The position numbers and the translations under genes are program-made. Below are positions 42,965-51,272 of a stretch of 64,000 nucleotides of DNA, piece after piece. The stretch spans positions 434,001 to 498,000 of the forward strand of contig CANKYO010000004.1 in NCBI GenBank assembly GCA_947488175.1, in the 5' to 3' direction. The notes beneath the pieces were generated by a model. The model was given only the letters and a program-made list of their open reading frames with translations. It did not search any database and was not told the origin of the DNA. Positions within the stretch are counted from its first letter, which is position 1, and every line of letters starts with the position of its first letter. This DNA comes from an uncultured Paracoccaceae bacterium (lineage in GTDB: Bacteria; Pseudomonadota; Alphaproteobacteria; Rhodobacterales; Rhodobacteraceae).

Positions 42965-43053
42965 AAAGGTACAAGGCCAAGGGAAGTCCGCTTTGTCGCG
43001 GGGCCCAAGTGCTGCCCTGCCCGCTACGGGCGCGACATGAAGGAGTGCTGACA

Positions 43054-43263
43054 ATGCCGAGTGGCACTGTAAAGTGGTTCAATACAACGAAAGGTTATGG
43101 GTTCATCGCACCCGATGACGGTGGTGCGGACATTTTTGTGCATATCTCAGCGGTAGAACAATCCGGTCTGACAGGATTGGCTGATGATCAAAAAGTGACC
43201 TTTGAACTGGTAGAAGGTCGCGATGGACGCAAAATGGCCGGGAACCTGTCAGTGGGTGGTTGA
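43054..43263 (+). CDS. cold-shock-domain protein (CspA family)
   Basis: RNA chaperone of 69 residues with RNP1-type KGYGFIAP (about 13-20) and RNP2-type IFVHISAV (about 27-34), the canonical OB-fold nucleic-acid-binding motifs. AAGGAG eleven bases before ATG 43054 sets the start. A ~170-bp leader precedes it, as is usual for cold-regulated csp genes. Confidence 0.95.
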   Translation: MPSGTVKWFNTTKGYGFIAPDDGGADIFVHISAVEQSGLTGLADDQKVTFELVEGRDGRKMAGNLSVGG

Positions 43264-43316
43264 TCCACTGGAAAACCTTTGCGAAACCAGTTGGCGCTGA
43301 GCCCCTGTTTCAGGGC

Positions 43317-43490
43317 TCAAGCTGCCAGTTTGTTTGAATCGCCAGACTTGCCCGACACAGCGCACGGGGCGTGACCGGTGCGGTTCTCCGCCTCTCGGGT
43401 CAACCGCTCCACCAGATCCATTTGGATCGGCAAAAAGGCGCGGCGGGTGGTGTCTTCGTCGGATGGTCCGTTTGTCTTCTTTGTCGTCAT
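43317..43490 (-). CDS. possible small protein of unknown function
   Basis: A 57-residue frame starting at ATG 43490 with GGGGA upstream: MTTKKTNGPSDEDTTRRAFL then PIQMDLVERLTREAENRTGH. Hydrophilic, alpha-helical look, no recognised family. Accepted because of the ribosome-binding site and protein-like composition, but it could be spurious. Confidence 0.35.
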   Translation of the reverse strand: MTTKKTNGPSDEDTTRRAFLPIQMDLVERLTREAENRTGHAPCAVSGKSGDSNKLAA

Positions 43491-43657
43491 ATCTATCCCC
43501 AGTTCTTGATTTCTCAAAACGTTTGTACTGGAAACGCCCCCATCTGGATGAGGGGAACCTCGCGGCACATTTCCCCCAGTGACGTGGGGTCATGAACATA
43601 ACAGGCCCGATTTTCACGCGATCTGCTGCGTGGCGCAGGCGGTAACAACTACCGAAG

Positions 43658-43681
43658 GTTCTTGCTTACGTATGCAAGAAC
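43658..43681. other. 24-base near-perfect palindrome
   Basis: Arms GTTCTTGC and GCAAGAAC flank a TACGTA core with one mismatched pair. No T tract. In the gene-free stretch between the small frame and the DksA-like remnant; operator or hairpin of unknown role. Confidence 0.45.
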
Positions 43682-43705
43682 AACCTCAGGGTGCTCTCTA
43701 ATACT

Positions 43706-43849
43706 TTACGAATCGTTAACTGTGACCCGGTGTCGTCGCGTCAGCTTTGGCGTTTGTCGCCAGCGGAGCGTGGTAGAAGCCACACGTGCGGGGGCAATAT
43801 CCTCACCACAATCGGTACAATATCCGTAGTCCACCTGCGCGACCGTTGC
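43706..43849 (-). pseudogene. DksA/TraR C4 zinc-finger remnant
   Basis: Read on the minus strand, 47 codons between stop codons contain QVDYGYCTDCGEDIAPARV, the unmistakable start of a DksA/TraR-type zinc finger (first CxxC), but the second CxxC is gone and the remainder is random-like. There is a TGA directly upstream and no start codon or coiled-coil head. It is a decayed fragment; a full copy may exist elsewhere in the genome. Confidence 0.6.
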
Positions 43850-43904
43850 TCACCACCCCATCGGCAGCATTGAGAGCAGCAGGGCCGTAGCTCGCTAAAG
43901 CCGA

Positions 43905-44858
43905 TCAGTATTTGCGCTGCGGCATCCGGCTGCGGACCATCTCGCGCAGGTCGTCAGGGTCCATCCGTTCCACCGGCGGGTTATAGGCCAGTTCGGCCTC
44001 ATGCGCCTCGCGGCGGCGTTCATAGACCAGCACGGCACCTGCGCATTGCAGGCTGAACAGCCACAACAGATAGACGATAATAATGCCCGCCATGATCGCA
44101 TCGATCGGGGCAAAACTATACGACCCGCCGGCATCTACCATGACCGAGAATTCCATGACCCGGGCCATGATAACCTCGCTCAGACCAAACTGGGTCGCGA
44201 TGATAAAGGCTGCGGGGATGGCAAGAAAACCCAGCAGATAGATGATGATGATCAGCAGAACGAGCGACAGAAACCCCGACCCGACTCCAGAAAACGGGGT
44301 GTGAGACTGACCATTCGGGTCACGCCCGGCGGCGCCACCAGCAACAGCTGGCAAAAGGGCCGCGCGCATCAGGACAAATATCAGGCTGGTGGCCAGAAAC
44401 AGCCAGCCGCTGCCGGAAACACCACCATCAAGTGTAAGATCAGAAAACGGGTCGACGGCCCCAGCCGCCAATTCGGTCACCTCGGTGGCAGACCCTCCTC
44501 CGGAGAACAGCACCAGCAGCCCCGCCGCCCCGAACGTCACAATCAGCTTGGTCACAGCCTCGAACGCGCCATAGCCAAGAGAGGGCAGAAACAGGTTCAC
44601 GTAAGAGCCGTCCACGGCCTCGCCTCGCGCTTGAAGGCCCAGCCGGGTGCCCACCATCATCGGGATCATCGCCATCACGAATGTCATCGCGAGTATGATG
44701 CCGATGGTCAGCAAGGGTGAGATTAGAGCAGCGAAGATACCCCAGAAGACCGACAGCAGGACGTAGAGGACCAGAAAGACCAGCAGAAACGGCAGCACGA
44801 TCAGGAACCGCCAGAGGATGGAAAACGACAGAGGGAATGCGCGCAGAATAATCATCAA
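43905..44858 (-). CDS. polytopic membrane protein of unknown function
   Basis: A 317-residue protein with six to seven membrane segments (for example FLIVLPFLLVFLVLYVLLSV near 18-37 and LSLVLLIIIIYLLGFLAIPA near 197-216) and a C-terminal cytosolic tail rich in Arg and Glu (ERRREAHEAELAYNPPVERM). No motif recognised. Monocistronic; the DksA-like remnant lies just downstream. Confidence 0.7.
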   Translation of the reverse strand: MMIILRAFPLSFSILWRFLIVLPFLLVFLVLYVLLSVFWGIFAALISPLLTIGIILAMTFVMAMIPMMVGTRLGLQARGEAVDGSYVNLFLPSLGYGAFEAVTKLIVTFGAAGLLVLFSGGGSATEVTELAAGAVDPFSDLTLDGGVSGSGWLFLATSLIFVLMRAALLPAVAGGAAGRDPNGQSHTPFSGVGSGFLSLVLLIIIIYLLGFLAIPAAFIIATQFGLSEVIMARVMEFSVMVDAGGSYSFAPIDAIMAGIIIVYLLWLFSLQCAGAVLVYERRREAHEAELAYNPPVERMDPDDLREMVRSRMPQRKY

Positions 44859-45010
44859 TCATAGCCCGATTGTTTTGTTTTATCCGGCCATATGGGCCAA
44901 TCCCGGCAAAAATGTGAACCGTTCATGTTCGGTTAATGGAATGTGGTGTCATGCGTAGCCTACAGGCGGTGACAGCCTTGATCAGACACGGAGGCCGTAA
45001 CGGTCGTACG

Positions 45011-45790
45011 CTGCACATCAGGGCAGCGCCGGGTCCGAGGAGGGGGGGGCTGGACCGTCTCGGAAACCGTCCACTGGACAGTTTCAGGTCCAGACAGGCG
45101 GAGCCCAGGGGGCGCGGCCGTTATGCGCAATATAAGGGCAGCTTCCGGACCTCGGGGTGGGCGCGCCGTCATGTGTGCCCGGCGGGCCGGTCAATTCAGA
45201 TGCAGCGATTGTGCGGGATGTGATGTTGCAAAAGCGCCCTCTCCGTGGGGGAGAGTTTGAGCCGTCTCGGAATTGATCCAATGGATCAATTCAGGCGAAA
45301 ACGGGCGGAGCCCCGTCGAGGGCGCGGCTTTCGCGCAGCGGAGGCGTTTGATTGCTATGAAAGCCGTGGCCAGTGTCGCGCACAACAGCAGGGCATCGCC
45401 CGGACCTCGAGGTGGGCGCTCAAGCGGAACTGTTTGGCGGGGATTGGCGTTTATCGGTGACTGCGGTGCGGGGTGCGGCGTTGCAAAAGCGCCCTCCCAG
45501 CGGGGGAGGGTTTGAACTGTCTCGGAAATGATCCGGGGGATCATTTCAGGTTCAAACGGGCGGAGCCCCGTCGCGGGCGCGCTTTCGCGCAGCGGAAGCA
45601 TCAGATTGCCAAAAACCACGGTCATTGTCGCGCACAACAGCAGGGCAGCGCACGGACCTCGGGGTGGGCGCTGAAACGGGTCTGTTTGGCGGGGCTTGGC
45701 GTTTATGGGTGGCTGTTGCGCGGGGTGCGGCGTTGCAAAAGCGCCCTCCCCGTGGGGGAGGCCCGGGCGCTGCCCGGCGATGCCGGGCCT
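45011..45790. repeat. array of ~255-bp degenerate tandem repeats (about 3.5 copies)
   Basis: The word GTTGCAAAAGCGCCCT recurs at 45225, 45480 and 45732, and GTCTCGGAA-type blocks at 45057, 45264 and 45519 (spacings 207 and 255). Each unit has CGGACCTCGGGGTGGGCGC-like segments, a CGGGCGGAGCCCCGTCG block and its own inverted repeat (arms like GAATTGATCC). The frames across it are repeat-derived and I do not accept them as genes. Together with 44859-45010 it forms a 962-bp gene-free stretch. Confidence 0.7.
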
Positions 45791-45820
45791 TTGATCTAGT
45801 GTTGATAACGGCAGGTAAGA

Positions 45821-46624
45821 CTACCCAACAAGGTTCAAATCGACATCAAAACCCGCTGCTCGCAATTCCTTTGCTAAAGCATATCTCCAATGGCCAGCTT
45901 GATCGATTTGCTCATAAACGACTCCAAAAATGTCGCTAGGCTCTTCGACGGAATTCTCTTTCAATACGAACACCCGATCTCGTTTCAATGCACTGATAAA
46001 GTAGCCAAGCTCCAAAATGACGTTCTGCCGGGCCCGGTTCCGGTACTTCTCAAAATCAGTTCCAACCGGCGCGCCCTTATCATCCGGTGTCATAAGGACT
46101 ACCGCAAAAGCAACGTCAGAATAGACCTCGAACTTTTCGATTATTGTCTTTCCGCCGTTTGGTTGCTCGCTGAGAATTATCGGTTCAAGACCAAGCCTTT
46201 CGAGAGTTCTGGCAACTGCCTCCTTTGTCGCCTCGTGGTGACCATGAACAACAAAGATCTTTCTGCTAGCCGTGTTTTGTCTTCGAGCACCCGCGGGAAA
46301 AGTCTCAACTTCAGCTTCTGCAGCAGTATTCCTAATAATATTGCGTAGCGCTTTTCTGGCCTTCGCGTGATCATAAGAGACAATCATGTCCTCCTCCGAT
46401 ATGTCGCCAAAGAAAAATGTGCTGAAAACAAGATCAGACGCGCTTACGAAAAATTCACTTATTTCGTCTGAAGTGTAATGTTCCGTCAAATATTCAACAA
46501 CTCGGTCATGCCAATCCTTATAACTGGTCTTTGCATGCGGGCGTCTAAAACCCTCAGCCTCTTCGAGAAGTTTTTCCAATTCAGATTTGGTTAGCTGAGT
46601 ATCAAATTCAGTTTCGAAATTCAC
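45821..46624 (-). CDS. TIR-like (CapTIR, PF10137-type) nucleotide-binding protein
   Basis: Likely NAD-processing or nucleotide-signal effector. With the GTG start overlapping the thyX stop (GTGA) it has 267 residues; an ATG at 46651 would add nine codons that only shadow thyX. The first ~115 residues are a helical unknown domain. The TIR-like fold covers about 121-260: [44 protein letters not shown] and [13 protein letters not shown], with Glu205 in the place of the TIR catalytic glutamate. Notably AT-richer than neighbours, suggesting transfer. Many such proteins act in anti-phage defence (Cap12/Pycsar-type); here no cyclase partner is visible. Confidence 0.82.
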   Translation of the reverse strand: MNFETEFDTQLTKSELEKLLEEAEGFRRPHAKTSYKDWHDRVVEYLTEHYTSDEISEFFVSASDLVFSTFFFGDISEEDMIVSYDHAKARKALRNIIRNTAAEAEVETFPAGARRQNTASRKIFVVHGHHEATKEAVARTLERLGLEPIILSEQPNGGKTIIEKFEVYSDVAFAVVLMTPDDKGAPVGTDFEKYRNRARQNVILELGYFISALKRDRVFVLKENSVEEPSDIFGVVYEQIDQAGHWRYALAKELRAAGFDVDLNLVG

Positions 46625-47526
46625 CCAATCACCCCCATAAACTCCCGCCATTCCCCCTTGGACATGCCCGAGGTCTCCTGCGTCACATCTTCACCCTTGA
46701 GCATACGCCTTACGCAGTCAATCGCCTTTGACGAGAGCGTGGCGCCGCCCATCCGGTAGTCCTCGAACGCGCCATAGGCCGCGGGGACCCAGTCGGCCAC
46801 CACCTTGCAGATCTCTTCCGCATAGACCCTGATTTCATATTGCGCGTGCGCGTCCGCCCGCAGGCGCAGGAAGTGGAAAAGGTTGTGCAGATCCACCTTC
46901 CAGTACCATTGGGTGTAGATATTGGCGGGCAGGTTCATGCGGGCCAGTTCGCGGGCGAGGCCCTGCTGGCCCTCCTGCCCGATCATTTCCTCGTAATGGT
47001 CATAACACCGGGCCGCGTCGCCCTTGAGGTATTCCAGCACGCGGGCCGCTTCTTCGCCTGTCAGCGCCTCGCCCCTGCCCTGATTGTTGATGACGGACTG
47101 GGCGGCCAGTTTATCGGCCTCGGGGATGTAGAATTCTCGATCCAGGATCGAATAGCGCGCCGAGTATTCGTTCACATTCGCCGTCCGGTGCCGGATCCAC
47201 TGGCGGGCCACGAAAACCGGCAGCTTCACATGCAGCTTGATCTCGCACATCTCGAACGGGGTCGAATGCCAGTGGCGCATCAGATAGCGGATCAGCCCTT
47301 CGTCATTCTGGACGGATTTGGTGCCCTTGCCATAGCTGACGCGCGCCGCCTGACAGATCGCGGCATCGTCGCCCATATAATCGATCACCCGGATGAACCC
47401 GTGGTCGAGCACGTCATACGCCTTGTAAAGATGCGCCTCCATCCCGTCGGCGACAGCGCGCAATGTGGGCTTGGGGTTGGCGCGCAGGTCATCGATTTCG
47501 GCCTGTTGGTCGGGGGTGATGGGCAT
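46621..47526 (-). CDS. thyX: FAD-dependent thymidylate synthase ThyX
   Basis: Makes dTMP from dUMP using FAD and folate. The 301-residue protein has the ThyX motif [11 protein letters not shown] at 112-122, [11 protein letters not shown], and the conserved SARYSI after it. Length is at the long end of the family. The downstream TIR-like gene is translationally coupled to it. Confidence 0.96.
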   Translation of the reverse strand: MPITPDQQAEIDDLRANPKPTLRAVADGMEAHLYKAYDVLDHGFIRVIDYMGDDAAICQAARVSYGKGTKSVQNDEGLIRYLMRHWHSTPFEMCEIKLHVKLPVFVARQWIRHRTANVNEYSARYSILDREFYIPEADKLAAQSVINNQGRGEALTGEEAARVLEYLKGDAARCYDHYEEMIGQEGQQGLARELARMNLPANIYTQWYWKVDLHNLFHFLRLRADAHAQYEIRVYAEEICKVVADWVPAAYGAFEDYRMGGATLSSKAIDCVRRMLKGEDVTQETSGMSKGEWREFMGVIG

Positions 47527-47711
47527 CCGTTTTCTCCGGCTTTTACTGAGTCTTTCGCTGACTATAGGGATTGAAGGCCTGTGGCAAAACCTTCATACCC
47601 GGAAATCGGCGCATACGTTATTCGGGCCAGTATGGGGCGTGGTAATTCGCAGTGCTGGTGTTAGGGTTCGCCAAAATTCAAACGGCCTATCGGCAGGAGA
47701 CAAGGCAACCC

Positions 47712-49127
47712 ATGCGCACATATTTCATGACCTGTCTTGTCATGCCCGCAAGAGCGGCGGCATTAGCATTTGGCCTGCTTGGAACCGCTGCTGTGGCCCA
47801 GACAACCGTTGATGTCCCAATCGATGAAGCGCGCGTGATCGCCACCCGCGCCTTGCTGGCCGGGGAAACCGAGCTTGCCCTGCAAATCGCGCGCAGCTTG
47901 TTGCAGGTGAACCCCGATGATCGCACCGCATTGCTGGTGGTCGCCGCAGGCGCCCCCCGTGTCGGACAGCCCGCCGAAGGACGGCAAGCCGGCGCGCGCG
48001 CCTTCCGCCTGTCGGAAACGGATGTGCAGCGTTACGAGGCCGCGCGCCTGACAGCCCTCGCCGCCGCGAACGAAGAACGCTACACGCTGGCCACATTCTG
48101 GCTGCGCCGCGCGCTAACGGTGGTGCCAAACGAAGAAGAACGCGCAAGGACAATCCGCGATGCGGCAGGCGTGCGGCGGGCCAATCCCTGGTCAACCAAC
48201 CTGTCCATTTCCATTGTGCCATCCAACAACGTCAACGGCGGCACCGACGATGCAGAGCTTGAGATATCAGGCGAAGTGATTCCGAACACCACGCTCTCGG
48301 CGGATTCTCTGGCGCTGTCGGGCGTGCGCGGGACCCTGAATTTCCGCACCCAGTATCGGTTCTATTCCTCGCCGCGGGATCGTGCCGCCGTCGCGTTTCA
48401 ATATCAGGGTGTCCGGGTCAGACTGCAGGATGAAGAGGTCGAAGACCCCCGCCCCGGCAGCACCGCTACGATCATTCTGGACCCTGATGATTTTGCATCG
48501 GACCTATTCGATCTGTCGCTGATCTACGACCGGGCGCTGGAAAACGGCACATTCGGCGCGCGGATCAACTTTGGCAGCTTCGATTTTGGCGGTGAGCCCT
48601 ATTACGATTACCGGCGGCTCAGCTTCAGCCGAAACCTGTCATTAACCGAACAGACGACCCTGCTGCTGTCGGCGCAACGCGAATGGCAGGATTACGAATC
48701 CAAAGGCATCCGCGATGTGATCCGCACGACCCTGCGCAGCGGACTGTCCTATCGCCGTGAAAACGGTGATCGGGTCACCGGCTTTATCGGCCGGACGGAT
48801 TCCGATGGGTTTTCACAGAATTTCACGTTCGAGGAGTGGTCCCTTCAGGGGTCCTACAGTTGGGCCGAACCGATTGGCCCAATATCGCTTGGGGTCAGTG
48901 GCGGGATCAAGACCATTGATTATCCCGAATACGCCCTGTTCGGCCCGATTGATGGCGGACGGGAGGATAACAGCCTCTTTTACGGGGTCGATATCGGCTT
49001 CCCGGGTATCGAATATGCCGGTTTCAGCCCTGGCCTTGCGATCAGCGGAAGCATCGCGGAAAGTAACATCAGCCGGTTCACAAGGGATACGTTTTCGGTC
49101 GGGTTCACGCTGAACTCTGTTTTCTGA
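47712..49127 (+). CDS. Slam-like surface lipoprotein assembly modifier (outer-membrane)
   Basis: A 471-residue protein starting at ATG 47712 (AAGG upstream), with a signal peptide ending near AAVAQ and an N-terminal TPR-like helical part (about 45-150: LAGETELALQIARSLLQVNP; LATFWLRRALTVVPNEEERA). A C-terminal beta barrel (about 155-471) follows, starting SIVPSNNVNGG and ending with the aromatic SVGFTLNSVF. This architecture is that of Slam (DUF560), which places lipoproteins on the cell surface. The nearest candidate client is the TbpB-like lipoprotein at 36623-37204. Confidence 0.75.
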   Translation: MRTYFMTCLVMPARAAALAFGLLGTAAVAQTTVDVPIDEARVIATRALLAGETELALQIARSLLQVNPDDRTALLVVAAGAPRVGQPAEGRQAGARAFRLSETDVQRYEAARLTALAAANEERYTLATFWLRRALTVVPNEEERARTIRDAAGVRRANPWSTNLSISIVPSNNVNGGTDDAELEISGEVIPNTTLSADSLALSGVRGTLNFRTQYRFYSSPRDRAAVAFQYQGVRVRLQDEEVEDPRPGSTATIILDPDDFASDLFDLSLIYDRALENGTFGARINFGSFDFGGEPYYDYRRLSFSRNLSLTEQTTLLLSAQREWQDYESKGIRDVIRTTLRSGLSYRRENGDRVTGFIGRTDSDGFSQNFTFEEWSLQGSYSWAEPIGPISLGVSGGIKTIDYPEYALFGPIDGGREDNSLFYGVDIGFPGIEYAGFSPGLAISGSIAESNISRFTRDTFSVGFTLNSVF

Positions 49128-49169
49128 TCAAGTGCGGACCGGATCAACTCTCGTTTTCAGCAACGTGCA

Positions 49170-49583
49170 ATGACAGGCCACCCGATGACACTTCCAGAAC
49201 TACCCATCACCAGCCTTGCCGCCATTGCCAATGGGCTGATCTTGTTGCTGCTGACCTACAAGGTCATCGTGCTGCGTCGTCGAGACGGCGTGGTGCTGGG
49301 TGACAATGACGACCGGGAAATGATCAAGGCGATCCGTGGGCAGGCCAATGCGGCCGAGCAGATACCGCTCGCCATCATCCTTCTCGCCCTGATCGAACTT
49401 CAGGCGGGCAACGTGATCATACTTGGCGTTCTGGCCGCCGCCTTGACCACGGGTCGCGTCATGCACGCCCTTTATTTCGGCATCCACGGCACCAACTGGC
49501 GACTGCGGTTTTACGGGATGCTGCTGACGCTCTTTGCGCAGGCGGGGCTTTTGCTGGCGCTGCTGGTGACGGTCGTACTCTGA
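49170..49583 (+). CDS. MAPEG-family membrane protein (second copy)
   Basis: A 137-residue protein with four membrane helices and MAPEG-type MIKAIRGQANAAEQIPLAII (about 51-70) and RVMHALYFGIHGTNWRLRF (about 94-112). Same family as the protein at 35755-36189 but only moderately alike. Start may be the ATG at 49170 or at 49185. Function uncharacterised. Confidence 0.85.
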   Translation: MTGHPMTLPELPITSLAAIANGLILLLLTYKVIVLRRRDGVVLGDNDDREMIKAIRGQANAAEQIPLAIILLALIELQAGNVIILGVLAAALTTGRVMHALYFGIHGTNWRLRFYGMLLTLFAQAGLLLALLVTVVL

Positions 49584-49587
49584 GCCG

Positions 49588-50016
49588 CTATGCGCCGGTG
49601 CGGGTGATCCAGAAAAACCGGTAGGCCACGGTGCCCACTGCACTGCTCAGCCGATCACGACGGCGCCAGACGCTGATCGCGTCGCGGGGCGTGCGATAGA
49701 TGCCCAGAAACAGCTCCAGATGCATGAAACGGTTTGCGCTCTGCCCGCCAACATTGGTGACATCAATGGCTGCAATGGCGATCATGCCGCCTGTCTCGTG
49801 ACCCTGAAAATAGTTTGGCAGAAACGCGCTTTGCCGTTCCCTCTCGCGGTTGATCGCATAATCGACCGACCAGGAATTCAGCGCCTGCGACCCGGCCTGT
49901 ACAACTGCTGCAACGGCATCGCCGGTCGATGTTGCCGGTCCATCCCCGCGACCCGCCAATGTGTAACCGGGCGCTGAAAGATTGCCATTGTTCACCTCTG
50001 TCCATTGAAAACCCAT
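49588..50016 (-). CDS. hypothetical protein
   Basis: A 142-residue soluble protein starting at ATG 50016 (AAAGGAG eight bases upstream): MGFQWTEVNNGNLSAPGYTL ending FWITRTGA. Glycine-rich start and a beta-rich middle; no family recognised. It converges with the MAPEG gene, ending 4 bases from it. Confidence 0.5.
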   Translation of the reverse strand: MGFQWTEVNNGNLSAPGYTLAGRGDGPATSTGDAVAAVVQAGSQALNSWSVDYAINRERERQSAFLPNYFQGHETGGMIAIAAIDVTNVGGQSANRFMHLELFLGIYRTPRDAISVWRRRDRLSSAVGTVAYRFFWITRTGA

Positions 50017-50106
50017 GATCAATGCTCCTTTGTTCCAATGAACGAAGCATAGAACAGCGCGCGCGGCACCAATAGGCAGGTTTCCCTGACCCAAGCGCCC
50101 GACAAC

Positions 50107-50133
50107 AAAAAAGGCCGCGCAGGTTGCACGGCC
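50107..50133 (-). terminator. Rho-independent terminator of rpmG
   Basis: On the minus strand GGCCGTGCA pairs with TGCGCGGCC around ACC (one G-U) and runs into T6. It lies 27 bases after the rpmG stop. Confidence 0.9.
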
Positions 50134-50159
50134 CTATCACTGTCCCAAAGTGGCGATCT

Positions 50160-50327
50160 TTACTTGATCTTGCCTTCTTTGTATTCGACATGCTTGCGCA
50201 CGACGGGGTCATATTTCCGCACGACCATTTTTTCGGTCATGGTGCGGGCGTTCTTCTTGGTGACGTAGAAATGCCCGGTCCCCGCGGTGGAGTTCAGGCG
50301 GATCTTGATGGTGGTCGGCTTCGCCAT
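50160..50327 (-). CDS. rpmG: 50S ribosomal protein L33
   Basis: A 55-residue ribosomal protein of the large subunit: [20 protein letters not shown] then [20 protein letters not shown], ending EYKEGKIK. It is the cysteine-free (zinc-independent) form. GGAGAGATGAG-type purine-rich sequence precedes the ATG. Too short to be listed by a 60-codon cutoff but fully canonical. Confidence 0.97.
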   Translation of the reverse strand: MAKPTTIKIRLNSTAGTGHFYVTKKNARTMTEKMVVRKYDPVVRKHVEYKEGKIK

Positions 50328-50434
50328 GTCTCATCTCTCCTGGTTGCGGGCCGCGTTGCGCGCAGATCGCATGAATCTGATTGAAGCTGCCTTTTAACCT
50401 TGGGCACGCCCCTGTCAACCGCAAAGGCGATAAA

Positions 50435-50824
50435 TCAGGGGGCTGGCGTCACGTCGCGTGACAGAACGAGCACCGAGGTGCTGACACCGTTCACACCCGG
50501 AACAGGCGACAGGGTGATCGACCAGTCCTTGAGTTTTCCACTGGGCATGCGCCGGGTTGTTTTGAACTGCTGCACATCACCGGCCAGCGCCGCATCGAAC
50601 CGGGATTTGATCATGGCCTGTTGATCGGTGGGCCAAAACTCCCACCAGCATTTGCCGACCACTTCGGACATGTCTGTCAGTTCCATGACCCTCAGGCTCT
50701 GTTCACCCATGAAACTGATCCGCCCGACCGTATTCAGCAGCTTCACACAATCACTGCTGTTGCGTAACTCCGCGAGCGTGGGCGCATCAACTCCGCTCCG
50801 TCTGGGCGTTTCTGCGATTTTCAT
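50435..50824 (-). CDS. single PAS-domain protein
   Basis: A 129-residue protein that is essentially one PAS domain: LAELRNSSDCVKLLNTVGRI at the N-cap, VGKCWWEFWPTDQQAMIKSR in the helical middle and DWSITLSPVPGVNG in the beta strands. No output domain, so it may bind a small ligand and act by protein contact, or feed a partner kinase elsewhere. Lies between rpmG and rnpB. Confidence 0.85.
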   Translation of the reverse strand: MKIAETPRRSGVDAPTLAELRNSSDCVKLLNTVGRISFMGEQSLRVMELTDMSEVVGKCWWEFWPTDQQAMIKSRFDAALAGDVQQFKTTRRMPSGKLKDWSITLSPVPGVNGVSTSVLVLSRDVTPAP

Positions 50825-50894
50825 GCGCAGTCCTCCTCTTCTTAAACCAGAGGTAGTTCGCCATCCTTAAAGACAACCTAATTTTATGAAAATT

Positions 50895-51262
50895 GCGCGG
50901 ATGGCCTGTAAGCCGGATTCTGTCCCGGTGGCGAACCACCCTGGATGACCATTCATCTAGAATATCTGTTACCAGACACCCTCTAGCTGCCAACCCGGAC
51001 CGTCTGGGGGTCAAGCATCCCCGCCTTTCGGCACGAGGTCCCTATTTGGCATTGCTCCCGGTGGGGCTTGCCGTGCCGCTCTGGTTGCCCATCGCGCGGT
51101 GGGCTCTTACCCCACCGTTTCACCGTGACCATGCATGCATGGCCGTCTGTTCTCTGTGGCGCTTTCCCTGGGGTTGCCCCCGCCGGGCGTTACCCGGCAC
51201 CGTGCTTTGTGGAGTCCGGACTTTCCTCGGTATTGCCACCGCAGCCATCCAGCCATCCGCGC
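50895..51262 (-). ncRNA. rnpB: RNase P RNA (type A)
   Basis: Catalytic RNA that trims tRNA 5-prime ends. On the minus strand the P1 arms GCGCGGATGGC and GCCATCCGCGC bracket a 368-nt region. Universal motifs appear: GAGGAAAGTCCGG near the 5-prime end (51216-51229) and ACAGAATCCGGCTTACA near the 3-prime end (50907-50923), with internal stems expected for type A. Confidence 0.96.
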
Positions 51263-51272
51263 AAGAGATCAG

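Noticed and set aside
45191-45637. 148-codon minus-strand frame across the repeat array
   Set aside because: Its translation repeats with the ~255-bp DNA unit and has no start context; it is a by-product of the repeat.
45825-45850. GGTTCAAAT-type T-loop word suggestive of a tRNA
   Set aside because: No acceptor stem or anticodon arm can be folded around it; it lies in the 3-prime end of the TIR-like gene.
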